Source of the DNA: Lachnospiraceae bacterium
GTDB taxonomy: Bacteria > Bacillota > Clostridia > Lachnospirales > Lachnospiraceae
Reading direction: 5' to 3'
Assembly: GCA_022792885.1 (NCBI GenBank)
Contig: JAAWBX010000036.1
Span: forward strand, 186,001 to 250,000
DNA: 64,000 nucleotides
Under the pieces are notes generated by a model that was not told the DNA's origin, did not search any database, and saw only the letters and a list, made by a program, of their open reading frames with translations. Position numbers and translations under genes: made by a program. Shown here piece after piece: positions 7,979-17,001 of the stretch (position 1 is its first letter; every line of letters starts with the position of its first letter).

Positions 7979-8773
7979 TCAAAATTCATTTTCCAGAATC
8001 TTCTCCAGTTCCTCCGCCGAAATCTCCTCGATCGCCACGGCTTCCAATTCGATCTCCGAGTCCGGGTTCTCCTGGCTCACCTTCAAATGCCCCATCTTCA
8101 TCAGCTCCAGCACCGCCAGAAACGTCACAATAATCTCCACCTTATCCGACTGCCGCTCCAGGAGCTGTCGAAAAGAAAAACGTTTTTCTTTCCCGGCAAA
8201 TGTAAGAATACTGCCGATCTTGACGGACACCCGGAACGGTTCCTTCTTAATCGTCCCAAAGGTACTGCGCACCGGATCGATCTTATCGGTCTGCCTCTGC
8301 AAAACGGACTGAAAGATCTGATTCAAGCGCCGCAAAGTCAGCCCGTCCAACAGCTCCTTCACGTCCACCGGTTCCTCGTACTCCGCCACCTCAGCCGGAA
8401 TCGTGGGAGGCTTGTACAGAGCCTTCTGCGCATCCACCTGCCGGTCCTTCAATTCCCCGGACACGTATTGGTACATCTTATATTCGATCAACCGGGCTAC
8501 CAGTTCTTCTCTCGGATCCTGTTCTTCCCCCTCCTCATTCACTTCCGGAGGAAGCAGCATTTTGGATTTGATATCCAGAAGCGTCGCCGCCATCACCAAA
8601 AAGTCGCTGACCACATCCAGATCCTGCGTCTCCATACGGCTGACATAATCCAGATATTGATCCGTGATCCCCGCGATCGGAATATCGTAAATATCCACTT
8701 TGTTTTTCTCGATCAGATGCAGAAGCAGATCCAGAGGCCCCTCAAATACCTCCAGTTTCACGGAAAGACTCAT
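7979..8773 (-). CDS. scpA: segregation and condensation protein A (kleisin)
   Basis: 264 residues, normal length. The N-terminal SMC-neck-binding region has the signature FEGPLDLLLHLIEKNKVDIYDIPI and MAATLLDIKSKMLLP; the C-terminal winged helix ends in VTFLAVLELMKMG followed by an acidic tail. It bridges the SMC heads and recruits ScpB. Its ATG overlaps the stop of the metallophosphoesterase gene (ATGA). Confidence 0.95.
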   Translation of the reverse strand: MSLSVKLEVFEGPLDLLLHLIEKNKVDIYDIPIAGITDQYLDYVSRMETQDLDVVSDFLVMAATLLDIKSKMLLPPEVNEEGEEQDPREELVARLIEYKMYQYVSGELKDRQVDAQKALYKPPTIPAEVAEYEEPVDVKELLDGLTLRRLNQIFQSVLQRQTDKIDPVRSTFGTIKKEPFRVSVKIGSILTFAGKEKRFSFRQLLERQSDKVEIIVTFLAVLELMKMGHLKVSQENPDSEIELEAVAIEEISAEELEKILENEF

Positions 8774-9573
8774 AGCTCCTCCCTTCCAAGCCGGAGTACG
8801 ACCAGTTCCGGCGGGTTATTGATGCGGAGCCGCACCGAATGAACGCCCAATCCGCTGCTCACCAGCATAACGCCGCCGCCCGCCAGATCAAAACGTCCGT
8901 GAGCGTAACGGGGAAAAAGCTGAAAATCCGGCGACATCAAAGCCCCCAAAAACGGAAGCCGTATCGTCCCCCCGTGAAAATGACCGGCCAATATCACATC
9001 GGCCCCCCAGGCGGCGTAAGCTTCCGGATAATTCGGCGAATGGGCCATCAGAATATGATATTCCTCTTTTGACGGTTCCCCCAGGCTGTCCCTCAGAAAA
9101 GAAGGCTCCATGGAAGCCCTCCGGAATTTAGGATAATAATGCCGGGGAATATCCAGCCCCCAGATTCTTACCCGATCCGCCCCCTTTACAAGAAGTGCCG
9201 AGCGGTTATTCAGGATCGTACAGCCGGCACTCTCCAGACGCTTCCGGTATTCTTCCGCCTGATTTTTGTAAACTTCCCGTTCCTCCTCCATACGAAGCTC
9301 GTGATTCCCGTTGGCCACGTAGACCGGAAAATCTTCTGCCAGCCCCGTAAGAAGTTCTTCCGGCACGTTCGTGCTGTGCCTTCCCTTCGCCAGCACCATG
9401 TCGCCGCCGGAAAGCACCGCGTCCGGCCGAAACCTTCGAATCGCTTCCCGAATCTTCCGATTCTGATCCTTGGGATTACAAATATGAAGATCCGAGAGAA
9501 AGACAAACGTAAACCCTTCCGCCTCCGTGATCCTTAAACTTCGAATCTCGTATTCGGCAATCTCAAAACCCAT
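8770..9573 (-). CDS. metallophosphoesterase (YkuE-like)
   Basis: 267 residues, calcineurin-like phosphoesterase. The metal-binding blocks are all present: DLH near residue 31, GGDMV, GNHE, the AHSP loop and GHFHGG near residues 216-221. No clear signal peptide or N-terminal membrane segment is seen, unlike many YkuE relatives. The substrate is unknown; relatives act on phosphodiesters in lipids or nucleotides. First gene of the scpAB-proC operon, with AGGAG before the ATG and a promoter about 56 bases upstream. Confidence 0.85.
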   Translation of the reverse strand: MGFEIAEYEIRSLRITEAEGFTFVFLSDLHICNPKDQNRKIREAIRRFRPDAVLSGGDMVLAKGRHSTNVPEELLTGLAEDFPVYVANGNHELRMEEEREVYKNQAEEYRKRLESAGCTILNNRSALLVKGADRVRIWGLDIPRHYYPKFRRASMEPSFLRDSLGEPSKEEYHILMAHSPNYPEAYAAWGADVILAGHFHGGTIRLPFLGALMSPDFQLFPRYAHGRFDLAGGGVMLVSSGLGVHSVRLRINNPPELVVLRLGREEL

Positions 9574-9628
9574 CCGCGCTCTCCTGTCTTAATCGACCTG
9601 ACGGCTTCACAAACCGCAGTATTTTCAT

Positions 9629-9657
9629 AGTATAGCACACGAAAGAGATTTTGAAAA
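9629..9657 (-). promoter_or_regulatory. probable promoter of the metallophosphoesterase-scpAB-proC operon
   Basis: TTTTCA, 17-base spacer, TATACT on the minus strand. The -10 is good; the -35 matches four of six positions. Confidence 0.55.
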
Positions 9658-9682
9658 TTACTTTCTTTTCAAAACGCGCCGC

Positions 9683-9719
9683 AAAAAAACAGCCGCATAC
9701 CTTCTCCGGTATACGGCTG
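9683..9719 (-). terminator. terminator of the PLP sulfur-enzyme gene
   Basis: 12-bp stem CAGCCGTATACC with GGTATGCGGCTG (one G-U pair), loop of six, then seven T. It separates the PLP enzyme gene from the scpAB operon. Confidence 0.9.
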
Positions 9720-9750
9720 CCTGCGTCCGACGGGTTAACCGTCCGCAAAA

Positions 9751-10947
9751 TTATTTTACAAATGTGAAACCTCTCTCCAGATCCGCGATGATATCTTCCA
9801 CATTCTCCAGACCGACGCTCATACGAACCATGCCCTCCGGAATACCGGCCGCTTCCAGTTCTTCCGGCGTATAAGGAGAATGCGTCATGCTGGCGGGATG
9901 CTCAACCAGCGTCTCGGCGTCGCCCAAGCTCACGGCCAGCGTACACAGTTCCAGATTGTCGCAAAGCTGAACGCCGGCCGCCTTGCCGCCCTTCACCTCG
10001 AAGGAAAGCATACCGCCAAAATCCGTCATCTGCTTCGCGGCGATCTCGTGACCCGGATGAGATGCCAGGCCCGGATAGTAAACCTTCTCCACCTTCGGAT
10101 TGGCTGCCAGCCACTCGGCTACCTTCTTCGCGTTCGCGCAGTGACGCTCCATACGAATCTCCATGGTCTTCAGACCTCTTAAGATCAGGAACGCTTCCTG
10201 CGGGCCTAAAACGGCACCGGTCATATCCTTCAGACCGAATCCGCGGACCTCCGTCATGAAATCTGCCTTGCCGACCGCCATACCTGCAATCACGTCGCCG
10301 TGGCCGTTCAGATACTTCGTCGCGGAATGAACGACTACGTCACAGCCAAGATCCAGCGGTTTCTGAAGGTAAGGAGTCGCGAACGTATTGTCGGCAACCA
10401 GCTTAATCGCGGCATTGTATCCGTGAACGACATCCGCCACCGCCTTGATATCGGCGATCTTCAGGTTCGGGTTCGCCGGAGTCTCCAGATATACCAGAGC
10501 GGTATTCGGCTTCAGAGCCGCCTTCACCGCCTCGATATCCGACGTATCAATAAAATCTACTTCCACGCCGTAGCGCGTCAGGCCATGAGCCAGAAGCGCG
10601 TGCGTACATCCATACAAAGTTTCATCGGCTACCACATGCGCACCGGCCTTGCAGATCGTCCAGATAACGGAAGAAATCGCGCCCATACCGGAAGCCATCG
10701 CAATCGCCGCTTCCCCGTTCTCCAGAGCCGCTACTTTTCTCTCCAGAAGATCCGTCGTCGGATTGCCGATTCGGCTGTAAATATGTCCCGCCGCCTTACC
10801 GGCAAAACGGTCGCCGCCCTGCGCGCAGCTCTCAAACTCAAACGTAGAGGTCTGATAAATCGGCACGGTCAGAGCGCCGTAAGGATAAACCCCTTCCTTT
10901 CCTCCATGGATGGCCATCGTTCCAAAGCCCATGTTCTTACCTTCCAT
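9751..10947 (-). CDS. Cys/Met-metabolism PLP enzyme (methionine gamma-lyase / O-acetylhomoserine sulfhydrylase type)
   Basis: 398 residues. Family motifs: YSRIGNPTTDLLERKVAALE near the start, MASGMGAI, and the PLP lysine in SATKYLNGHGDVIAG. The enzyme either builds or breaks C-S bonds of methionine, homocysteine or cystathionine; sequence alone does not separate methionine gamma-lyase from the synthase types. The frame stays open 44 codons upstream, but those codons are the leader hairpins; AAAGGAGA seven bases before the ATG at 10947 fixes the start. It stands alone between its own promoter and terminator. Confidence 0.88.
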   Translation of the reverse strand: MEGKNMGFGTMAIHGGKEGVYPYGALTVPIYQTSTFEFESCAQGGDRFAGKAAGHIYSRIGNPTTDLLERKVAALENGEAAIAMASGMGAISSVIWTICKAGAHVVADETLYGCTHALLAHGLTRYGVEVDFIDTSDIEAVKAALKPNTALVYLETPANPNLKIADIKAVADVVHGYNAAIKLVADNTFATPYLQKPLDLGCDVVVHSATKYLNGHGDVIAGMAVGKADFMTEVRGFGLKDMTGAVLGPQEAFLILRGLKTMEIRMERHCANAKKVAEWLAANPKVEKVYYPGLASHPGHEIAAKQMTDFGGMLSFEVKGGKAAGVQLCDNLELCTLAVSLGDAETLVEHPASMTHSPYTPEELEAAGIPEGMVRMSVGLENVEDIIADLERGFTFVK

Positions 10948-10968
10948 TTGTAAGTCTCCTTTCATCTC

Positions 10969-11046
10969 ATATGCCCGTTTCCCGGGCAGATGTTGCACCT
11001 CCCGGTGCACAATATGTAATACCCCATGGCTGTCCTCTACAGCCAT
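10969..11046 (-). promoter_or_regulatory. structured leader with three consecutive hairpins
   Basis: In RNA order: an 8-bp perfect stem at 11026-11046 with loop AGAGG, a 6-bp stem at 10994-11009 with loop GGGA, and a stem at 10969-10991 (six pairs around loop GGAAA plus three outer pairs across one mismatch). The first hairpin would sit at the very 5' end of the transcript and the last ends a few bases before the ribosome binding site. I do not recognise a known riboswitch; no SAM-box core is seen. Confidence 0.6.
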
Positions 11047-11050
11047 TTGT

Positions 11051-11079
11051 ATTTTAACATAGGGAGATGGGAAATTCAA
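11051..11079 (-). promoter_or_regulatory. promoter of the PLP sulfur-enzyme gene
   Basis: TTGAAT, 17-base spacer, TAAAAT on the minus strand. The start point near 11044 lies at the foot of the first leader hairpin. Confidence 0.75.
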
Positions 11080-11152
11080 CCGGAAGTTTTGTTAAATTTG
11101 CTAATATCGTTTGGTTTTTTCTTTGTTTTTGTGGAATTTTGAAAAGTTGAAT

Positions 11153-12403
11153 TCATATCAGAAAATTCTCAAAAAGTTTTTGCAGGTAATCCGGATACCC
11201 GGCCTTTTCCACATTCTCCGCGGAGACAATCGGAACGTCCCCCAGTATTTTCCCGCTCAGGGAATATCTGAGAACCCCGACCGGATCGCCCTCTGCAATG
11301 GGCGCGGACAGATTTTCCGCATAAATCCACTCTTTCTCAATTTGAGAAAGATCCTCGCCTCCCGTGCTGAGATAAGAAAAATCCCCGTCATAACGGCAGC
11401 GAAACGTCTCCTTCCGACCGTCCGCCACCATAAGCTCCGGCAAAGGTTCCGGCGCTTCATCCCGGTATAACCGGCAGTTGGCATAACCGTAATTCAAAAG
11501 CGTAGCCGCCTCGGAAAACCGCACTTTATAATCCGGCGCCGCCATAATAACCGCGATCAGTTCCACCCCGTCCCGCTCGGCCGTCGCCGACAGGCAATAT
11601 TTTGCCAGGCTGGTCGAACCGGTCTTCAAACCGGTGCATCCCTCATACTGCCGCAACAATTTGTTGGTATTCGCCAGCCCGAACTCGCTCTCCCCTTTTG
11701 CCGTAACATGCGTGATATTTTCCATCCAGATCGTACTGTACTGATGAATCTGAGGATATTTCGTGGTCAATTCCCTTGACATGATCGCCACGTCCCTGGC
11801 CGAAGTCACATGTGTCGGGGAATCCGTCAACCCGCAGCAGTCCTCAAAATGAGTCTGCGTCATGCCCAGCCCGGCCGCCCGCTCATTCATCCGGGCCACG
11901 AATTCCGCCTCGCTGCCGGCTATGTATTCCGCCATGGTGACGCTCGCGTCATTCCCGCTGGCTATCACGATACACTTGATTAAAGTCTCTACCGTCTGCT
12001 TCTCCCCTTCTTCCAGAAAAACCTGGGAGCCTCCCATGGATTTGGCGTGGGCGCTGGTGACCGCTTCGTCCTGAAGCGTAATCTTCCCCTCCTCCAAGGC
12101 GTCAAAAATAAGGATCAATGTCATAATTTTCGTGATACTGGCCGGACTCAGCGCCTCGTCGGCGTTTTTTTCAAAAATCACCGTTCCCGTAGTCGCCTCC
12201 ATCAAAATCGCCGATCGGGCCGTGATCCCAAGATCCGCGCTCGTCTCCGCCGCCACCTCGATCGCCTCGCCCGGCCCGACCCCATCCACCGGAACCGTTT
12301 CCGCAGCCAGGACCTCTGCCGGCCCCGTAAATACCAAAAACATCGCCAGCAACATACAAAAAACAGCCTTCCGGCGCCGAACTCCATGCATCGTTTCTCT
12401 CAC
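11153..12403 (-). CDS. D-alanyl-D-alanine carboxypeptidase (DacF/PBP5 type)
   Basis: About 416 residues. Serine DD-peptidase with all three active-site motifs: SITK (SxxK), SGN and KTGST. The N terminus carries a basic and hydrophobic export signal (AVFCMLLAMFLVF), and a C-terminal beta domain plus an amphipathic end follow, as in low-mass PBPs that trim the terminal D-Ala of peptidoglycan stem peptides at the membrane surface. A TTG at 12409 is the longest start, but AAGAGG lies six bases upstream of the GTG at 12403, which I prefer. It lies downstream of walJ, coaE and polA. Confidence 0.9.
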   Translation of the reverse strand: MRETMHGVRRRKAVFCMLLAMFLVFTGPAEVLAAETVPVDGVGPGEAIEVAAETSADLGITARSAILMEATTGTVIFEKNADEALSPASITKIMTLILIFDALEEGKITLQDEAVTSAHAKSMGGSQVFLEEGEKQTVETLIKCIVIASGNDASVTMAEYIAGSEAEFVARMNERAAGLGMTQTHFEDCCGLTDSPTHVTSARDVAIMSRELTTKYPQIHQYSTIWMENITHVTAKGESEFGLANTNKLLRQYEGCTGLKTGSTSLAKYCLSATAERDGVELIAVIMAAPDYKVRFSEAATLLNYGYANCRLYRDEAPEPLPELMVADGRKETFRCRYDGDFSYLSTGGEDLSQIEKEWIYAENLSAPIAEGDPVGVLRYSLSGKILGDVPIVSAENVEKAGYPDYLQKLFENFLI

Positions 12404-12494
12404 AATCAACCTCTTATCTGCCTGCTTTTGCTATTTATTACCATTCTAGTCCCGATCCCGGCAGCATATGACAGTTGTTTGGGGAATCCCGGTT

Positions 12495-13289
12495 TCACAG
12501 AGAAAAAATCCCGGACATCTCGCCGCGGGAAGCCACCTGAATATCAAAATCCGATCCCTGGTAAGGATTGTCCCCCATGGTGATCTCCAGTCGGACCGCC
12601 TCATAGGCCAGAGCCGGGTAGTTGTTGTCCCGGCTGATATGCCCCAGCAATACATGTTTTAACCCGTCGTGAAGCAACTCGCAAAGCAGACGGCCGGCCG
12701 CCTCATTCGACAAATGTCCGTGATCCCCCAAAATCCGTTTCTTCAGATAATAAGGATACGCCCCCGCCTGGAGCATATGAATATCATGATTGCTTTCCAG
12801 AAGAAGCATGGACAGATTTTGCAGATGAGCCGCCGTATAAGAGCTGTAATTTCCCAGATCCGTCACCACGGCCGCCGATTTGCCGCCACAATTAAAGCGA
12901 TAAGCCACCGGGTCGGCCGCATCATGGTCAACCGAAAAAGGTTCCGCCTCCAGATCCCCCAGAACAAAAGGAAAATCCGGCCGAATCGGCATCAGGTATT
13001 CGGCCGGAAGCTCGCCTTTCAAACATTCCTTTACCTTTTCCAGCGTCTCCTTCGTACCGTAAACCGGTACCGGATGCTTTTTTAAAGCGGTCTTCAACCC
13101 CACAATATGATCGGAATGCTCATGGGTCAAACAGATTCCGCTCAGCTCCTTAAAATCCACGCCGATTTCCCGGAGCCCTTCTTCCATCCTCCGGTTGGAA
13201 ATCCCGGCGTCCACCAAAATATGCGTATGTTCCGAACCTATGTAAACACAATTACCGCTGCTCCCGCTCGCAATGCTTACGAATCGCAT
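12495..13289 (-). CDS. walJ: MBL-fold hydrolase WalJ/YycJ
   Basis: 264 residues. Metallo-beta-lactamase fold with the start motif FVSIASGSSGNCVYIG that is typical of YycJ/WalJ, metal ligands in THEHSDH (residues about 54-60) and a later GDHGHLSN and GHISRDNN. WalJ has been linked to DNA replication/cell-division coordination and is often near walRK; here the two-component genes are absent. The start overlaps the coaE 3' end by 38 bases. Confidence 0.88.
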   Translation of the reverse strand: MRFVSIASGSSGNCVYIGSEHTHILVDAGISNRRMEEGLREIGVDFKELSGICLTHEHSDHIVGLKTALKKHPVPVYGTKETLEKVKECLKGELPAEYLMPIRPDFPFVLGDLEAEPFSVDHDAADPVAYRFNCGGKSAAVVTDLGNYSSYTAAHLQNLSMLLLESNHDIHMLQAGAYPYYLKKRILGDHGHLSNEAAGRLLCELLHDGLKHVLLGHISRDNNYPALAYEAVRLEITMGDNPYQGSDFDIQVASRGEMSGIFSL

Positions 13290-13848
13290 CTACCGTTTCC
13301 TCCCAGGTATGACTGTTATCGATCGTTACGCCACAGGCTTCCCGAAAAGCCTTCTCTCCCATCTGATTCTTCATGATCGCAAGGCAGGTTTCCCGGCTAT
13401 ATCCCCTGCCTTCCATCAGACGGCGTATCCGCGTCTCCTCCTCCACATAAATATACCAGACCTCGTCCAGACCCGTTTCCAGGCCCGCTTCCAGAAGAAG
13501 CGCCGCCTCCACCACGGCGAAGGGACTCCCCTTCGCCTCCGCCCGTTCAAGCCGTTCGCCGATCACCCGAAAAACCTCCGGGTGAATAATTCCGTTTAAA
13601 ACAGCCAGCTTATCGGGATCCGCAAAGACAACGGCGCCCAGTTTTTTCCGGTCGATCTCCCCGCCGGCATTCAAAATCCCGTCTCCGAACGCCGCCCGGA
13701 TCTTCGCATATCCCGGCGTCCCCGGCTCCATCTGCTCATGTCCGATCTCATCCGCAATCAGAATTTCCGCCCCGTATTCTTTCCGGAGAAAACGCAAAAT
13801 TTCGCTTTTTCCCGACCCGACACCGCCGGTAATTCCTATTTTTCTCAT
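13252..13848 (-). CDS. coaE: dephospho-CoA kinase
   Basis: 198 residues. P-loop GVGSGKS at the N terminus, then the ADEIGHE motif and the lid/acceptor region with LLLEAGLE. It performs the last step of coenzyme A synthesis, phosphorylating the ribose 3'-OH of dephospho-CoA. I chose the ATG at 13848, giving the usual MRKIGITGG start; an upstream TTG at 13872 would run into the polA stop and add eight unusual residues. It lies directly behind polA, a frequent Clostridia arrangement. Confidence 0.95.
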   Translation of the reverse strand: MRKIGITGGVGSGKSEILRFLRKEYGAEILIADEIGHEQMEPGTPGYAKIRAAFGDGILNAGGEIDRKKLGAVVFADPDKLAVLNGIIHPEVFRVIGERLERAEAKGSPFAVVEAALLLEAGLETGLDEVWYIYVEEETRIRRLMEGRGYSRETCLAIMKNQMGEKAFREACGVTIDNSHTWEETVDAIRKHCEREQR

Positions 13849-13858
13849 CTTCCCATCC

Positions 13859-16528
13859 CTATTTCGTCTCAAACCAGGTTTTCCCGGTATGCATATCGAT
13901 CTCCAATGCCACTTTTAACTCGGCCGCCCGTTTCATTTCCTCCGAAAGGATTTTTCTCACTTCCTCCGCCTCTTCTTCCGGCGCTTCCACGATCAGTTCG
14001 TCATGCACCTGCAAAATCAGGCGGGAGCGCAAATTCTCCCGGTGCAGCCGTTCGTCCACCCGGATCATCGCAATCTTGATAATATCCGCCGCCGTCCCCT
14101 GGATCGGGGCGTTCATGGCCACCCGCTCGCCGAAAGAACGCTGCATAAAATTGGAAGAGTGCAGTTCCGGCACGGGCCTGCGCCGCCCGAAGCATGTCGT
14201 CGCATACCCTTTTTCCTTCGCCTCCGTCACGCATTGATCCAGAAACGCCTTCACTTTCGGATACGTCTCAAAATATTGGTTGATATAATCCAAAGCCTCT
14301 TTCCGGGAAATACTCAGATCTTCGCTCAACCCGAAGGCGCTGATTCCGTACACGATCCCGAAATTTACGGCTTTGGCATTTCTTCTTAATTCCGGCGTCA
14401 CCTCTGAAAGAGGTTTATGGAATACCTTGGCCGCCGTGATGGCATGAATGTCCTGCGCCTGATTATACGCTTCGATCAACTGTTCGTCCCCCGACATATG
14501 CGCCAGGATTCTGAGCTCGATCTGCGAATAATCCGCATCCACCAAGACGCAACCGTCCGCCGCCGCAAAAACCTTCCGGATCTCCCGCCCCAGCTCCATC
14601 CGGACCGGAATATTCTGAAGATTCGGCTCCGCGCTGCTCAAACGCCCGGTGGCCGTGACCGTCTGATGAAACATACCGTGTATCCGTCCGTCAGCCCGGA
14701 TAAAAGCCGCCAGGCCGTCGGCATAGGTAGATTTCAACTTGGCATAAGTCCGATACTCCAGAATCTTGCCCACGATCGGATGTTTTTCCGCCAGCTTTTC
14801 CAACACGTCCGCCGCCGTCGAATAGCCCGTCTTTGTCTTCTTGCCGCCGGGGAGATTTAAACGCTCAAAAAGCACCTCTCCCAGTTGTTTGGGAGAATTG
14901 ATGTTAAAAGGCATGCCGCTTAAGGCGTAGATCTCCGCCTCCAGCTCTCCGATCCGGACGGCCAGTTTTTTCCCGTACTCCCTCAGCCCTTCCCGCTCGA
15001 CTTTCACGCCGGCCTGTTCCATCCGATTCAGACTGACGATCAAAGGAAGCTCCGTCTCACGATACAGCGCATCCATCCCGGTTTCCAAAAGCCTCTCCCG
15101 TATCGGATCCGCCGCCGAAAAAGCGACAAAAGCCATCCGGCAGATTAACCGGATTGCCTCCTCTTCTTCCTCCCGCAAAGCCCGGCACAAAGACTCTTTT
15201 CCCAGAACATCCGCCACGGACGGTAGCGTTTCCCCCAGAATATCCCGGGCAATGTCGTCATACCCGTACGTGCTCTTCAGCGGATTCAGAAGATACGCCG
15301 CCACGCTTAAATCCACCAAAAAAGGGGGCTCCGACCCGATCTCCTCAAAAGCCCGGTTCCCGGCTTCCTCCGGAAGGATTTTCAAAAGCCCCTTATAATC
15401 CATCACAGCCAGCCGGGGAGCTCGGTCATGAAGCCGGGCCAAATGTTCTTTTATGAAATCTTCGGATAAAAACAATCCGGCCGGCAGATAAAACACTTCC
15501 CCGGCCCGAAAACATAGGCTGACGCCGGACAATCCTTCCTCGTCAAAGGCCGCGTAAAGACCCGTCAAAGGCGCTTCCCCGGCCTTGTAAAATAATTTTT
15601 CGGCTTCCTCAGACTCCCGCACCACAAAAAAATCCTCTTTCCGGCGCGACTCTTCCTCCGGTACTTCGAACCGGGCCGCCAGAGACTTGAATTCATAGCG
15701 TTTTACCAACGAATAAGCCTCTTTTGTATACAGGTTCCCGAGACGACAGTCCAGCCAGTTCTCCGCCACCGGCGCGTTTACGTCGATCGTCGCCAGAACC
15801 TTGCTCATCCGGGCCATGTCGTAATGCTCTTTCAATGCCTCCCTGGCCCGTTTCGGCGTGATCTCATCCACGTGGGCGTAGGCGTTTTCAATGCTGTGAT
15901 ACCGCCCGATGATAGCCGCCGCCCCTTTCTCGCCGATCCCAGGCACCCCGGGAATATTGTCGGAAGGGTCCCCCATCAGAGCCTTCATATCGATAAATTC
16001 GGACGGCGTGACCCCCTTATCCGCCTCCACCTCCGCCGCGTAGTAATTCTCTATCGTCGTACTCCCTTTTCGGGTCTTCGGAATTCGAATCTGAATATGC
16101 TCGCTGGCAAGCTGCAACAGATCCTTATCTCCGGAAATCACGGAGACCTCCCGCCCCATTTCCTCGCTCCTCTTCGCCATGGTGCCCAGAATATCGTCCG
16201 CCTCATAGCCGGGAAGCTCCATCACGGTTACTTCCATAGCCTCCAGCATCTCCTTTATCATCGGCGTCTGCCTGTGAAGCTCCTCCGGCATGGGTTTTCG
16301 GGTACCCTTGTACGCCGCATACATCTTATGACGGAACGTAGGCTCTTTCCGGTCAAAAGCAACCGCCAGATAATCCGGATGTTCCTCCTCCAGAACTTTA
16401 AACAGAATATTTAAAAAGCCGTAAACCGCATTGGTGGGAACGCCCTCCGAATTTGTCAGTTCCGGAATCCCGTAGAAAGCGCGATTCAAGATACTGTGCC
16501 CGTCGATCAAAACAATTTTTTCTCTCAT
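13859..16528 (-). CDS. polA: DNA polymerase I
   Basis: 889 residues, full length. The N-terminal 5'-3' exonuclease (about 1-290) is intact, with GHSILNRAFYG, AFDRKEPTFRH and the helix-hairpin-helix GVPGIGEKGAAAI. The middle 3'-5' exonuclease-like domain lacks the catalytic acidic set (the DxE position reads AAFDEEG), as in other Gram-positive PolA proteins without proofreading. The C-terminal polymerase domain has motif A DADYSQIELR, motif B RRNAKAVNFGIVYG and motif C QVHDEL. It removes RNA primers and fills repair gaps. Confidence 0.97.
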   Translation of the reverse strand: MREKIVLIDGHSILNRAFYGIPELTNSEGVPTNAVYGFLNILFKVLEEEHPDYLAVAFDRKEPTFRHKMYAAYKGTRKPMPEELHRQTPMIKEMLEAMEVTVMELPGYEADDILGTMAKRSEEMGREVSVISGDKDLLQLASEHIQIRIPKTRKGSTTIENYYAAEVEADKGVTPSEFIDMKALMGDPSDNIPGVPGIGEKGAAAIIGRYHSIENAYAHVDEITPKRAREALKEHYDMARMSKVLATIDVNAPVAENWLDCRLGNLYTKEAYSLVKRYEFKSLAARFEVPEEESRRKEDFFVVRESEEAEKLFYKAGEAPLTGLYAAFDEEGLSGVSLCFRAGEVFYLPAGLFLSEDFIKEHLARLHDRAPRLAVMDYKGLLKILPEEAGNRAFEEIGSEPPFLVDLSVAAYLLNPLKSTYGYDDIARDILGETLPSVADVLGKESLCRALREEEEEAIRLICRMAFVAFSAADPIRERLLETGMDALYRETELPLIVSLNRMEQAGVKVEREGLREYGKKLAVRIGELEAEIYALSGMPFNINSPKQLGEVLFERLNLPGGKKTKTGYSTAADVLEKLAEKHPIVGKILEYRTYAKLKSTYADGLAAFIRADGRIHGMFHQTVTATGRLSSAEPNLQNIPVRMELGREIRKVFAAADGCVLVDADYSQIELRILAHMSGDEQLIEAYNQAQDIHAITAAKVFHKPLSEVTPELRRNAKAVNFGIVYGISAFGLSEDLSISRKEALDYINQYFETYPKVKAFLDQCVTEAKEKGYATTCFGRRRPVPELHSSNFMQRSFGERVAMNAPIQGTAADIIKIAMIRVDERLHRENLRSRLILQVHDELIVEAPEEEAEEVRKILSEEMKRAAELKVALEIDMHTGKTWFETK

Positions 16529-16543
16529 GATCTGTTCTCCCTG

Positions 16544-16888
16544 TCAAATAATGCCCAAATACATGCGCAAAAGCAATACGAAGGCCGTTGTCACCACCCA
16601 GAATACCACGGTATTCAGCACATAATAGGACACCTGAAGGCAACGGCGATTCCGAACCTTTCTCTCGGAGCCCAAAAGAGCCTGCTCCATGGACATCTTC
16701 AAAGTCCGAGGACTTGAAAGATTCCCGTCCAGCTCCTTTAACGCCGTGTCGATCGTATAGTAGATCTCCAGCTCCTCGTAACATTCCCCGCAGTGCTTGA
16801 CATGTCCGAGGAACGCTTCCATCTCCTCCCCGTCGATCTCCTGCCGGATATAACGGGGCACCAATGCCTGAGCCCTCTTACAATCCAT
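16544..16888 (-). CDS. ZAS-type zinc-finger membrane protein (anti-sigma-like)
   Basis: 114 residues. The N-terminal half carries HVKHCGEC, the HxxxCxxC zinc signature of ZAS anti-sigma factors, with a further Cys at residue 3. The C-terminal end has one membrane helix (residues about 85-110), so the zinc domain faces the cytoplasm. ZAS proteins usually hold an ECF sigma factor, but no sigma gene is adjacent; polA follows 15 bases downstream. I use the ATG at 16888 because GAGGTGA precedes it. It could be a redox or zinc-responsive regulator of an unlinked sigma factor, or an orphan. Confidence 0.75.
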   Translation of the reverse strand: MDCKRAQALVPRYIRQEIDGEEMEAFLGHVKHCGECYEELEIYYTIDTALKELDGNLSSPRTLKMSMEQALLGSERKVRNRRCLQVSYYVLNTVVFWVVTTAFVLLLRMYLGII

Positions 16889-16959
16889 GAAATCACCTCG
16901 TTCTCTCTGTTCCTTTCGGCTCCCGTTCGGCCGACGGTCCCACGCCCGCCGCCTCATGA

Positions 16960-16993
16960 CAAAACAGGTTATGGTTTTTCTTCCATAACCTGT
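16960..16993 (-). terminator. terminator behind upp
   Basis: Perfect 11-bp stem ACAGGTTATGG with CCATAACCTGT, eight-base loop, then TTTTG on the minus strand, starting nine bases after the upp stop. Confidence 0.85.
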
Positions 16994-17001
16994 CCCCATT
17001 C

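Noticed and set aside
9751..11079. A 442-aa version of the PLP enzyme starting at 11079.
   Set aside because: The extra 44 codons are the -35 to leader-hairpin region, and a strong ribosome binding site precedes the ATG at 10947.
13859..16528. PolA as a mutated gene because the exonuclease acidic residues are missing.
   Set aside because: Loss of the 3'-5' exonuclease residues is common in Gram-positive PolA; the polymerase motifs and 5' nuclease are intact.
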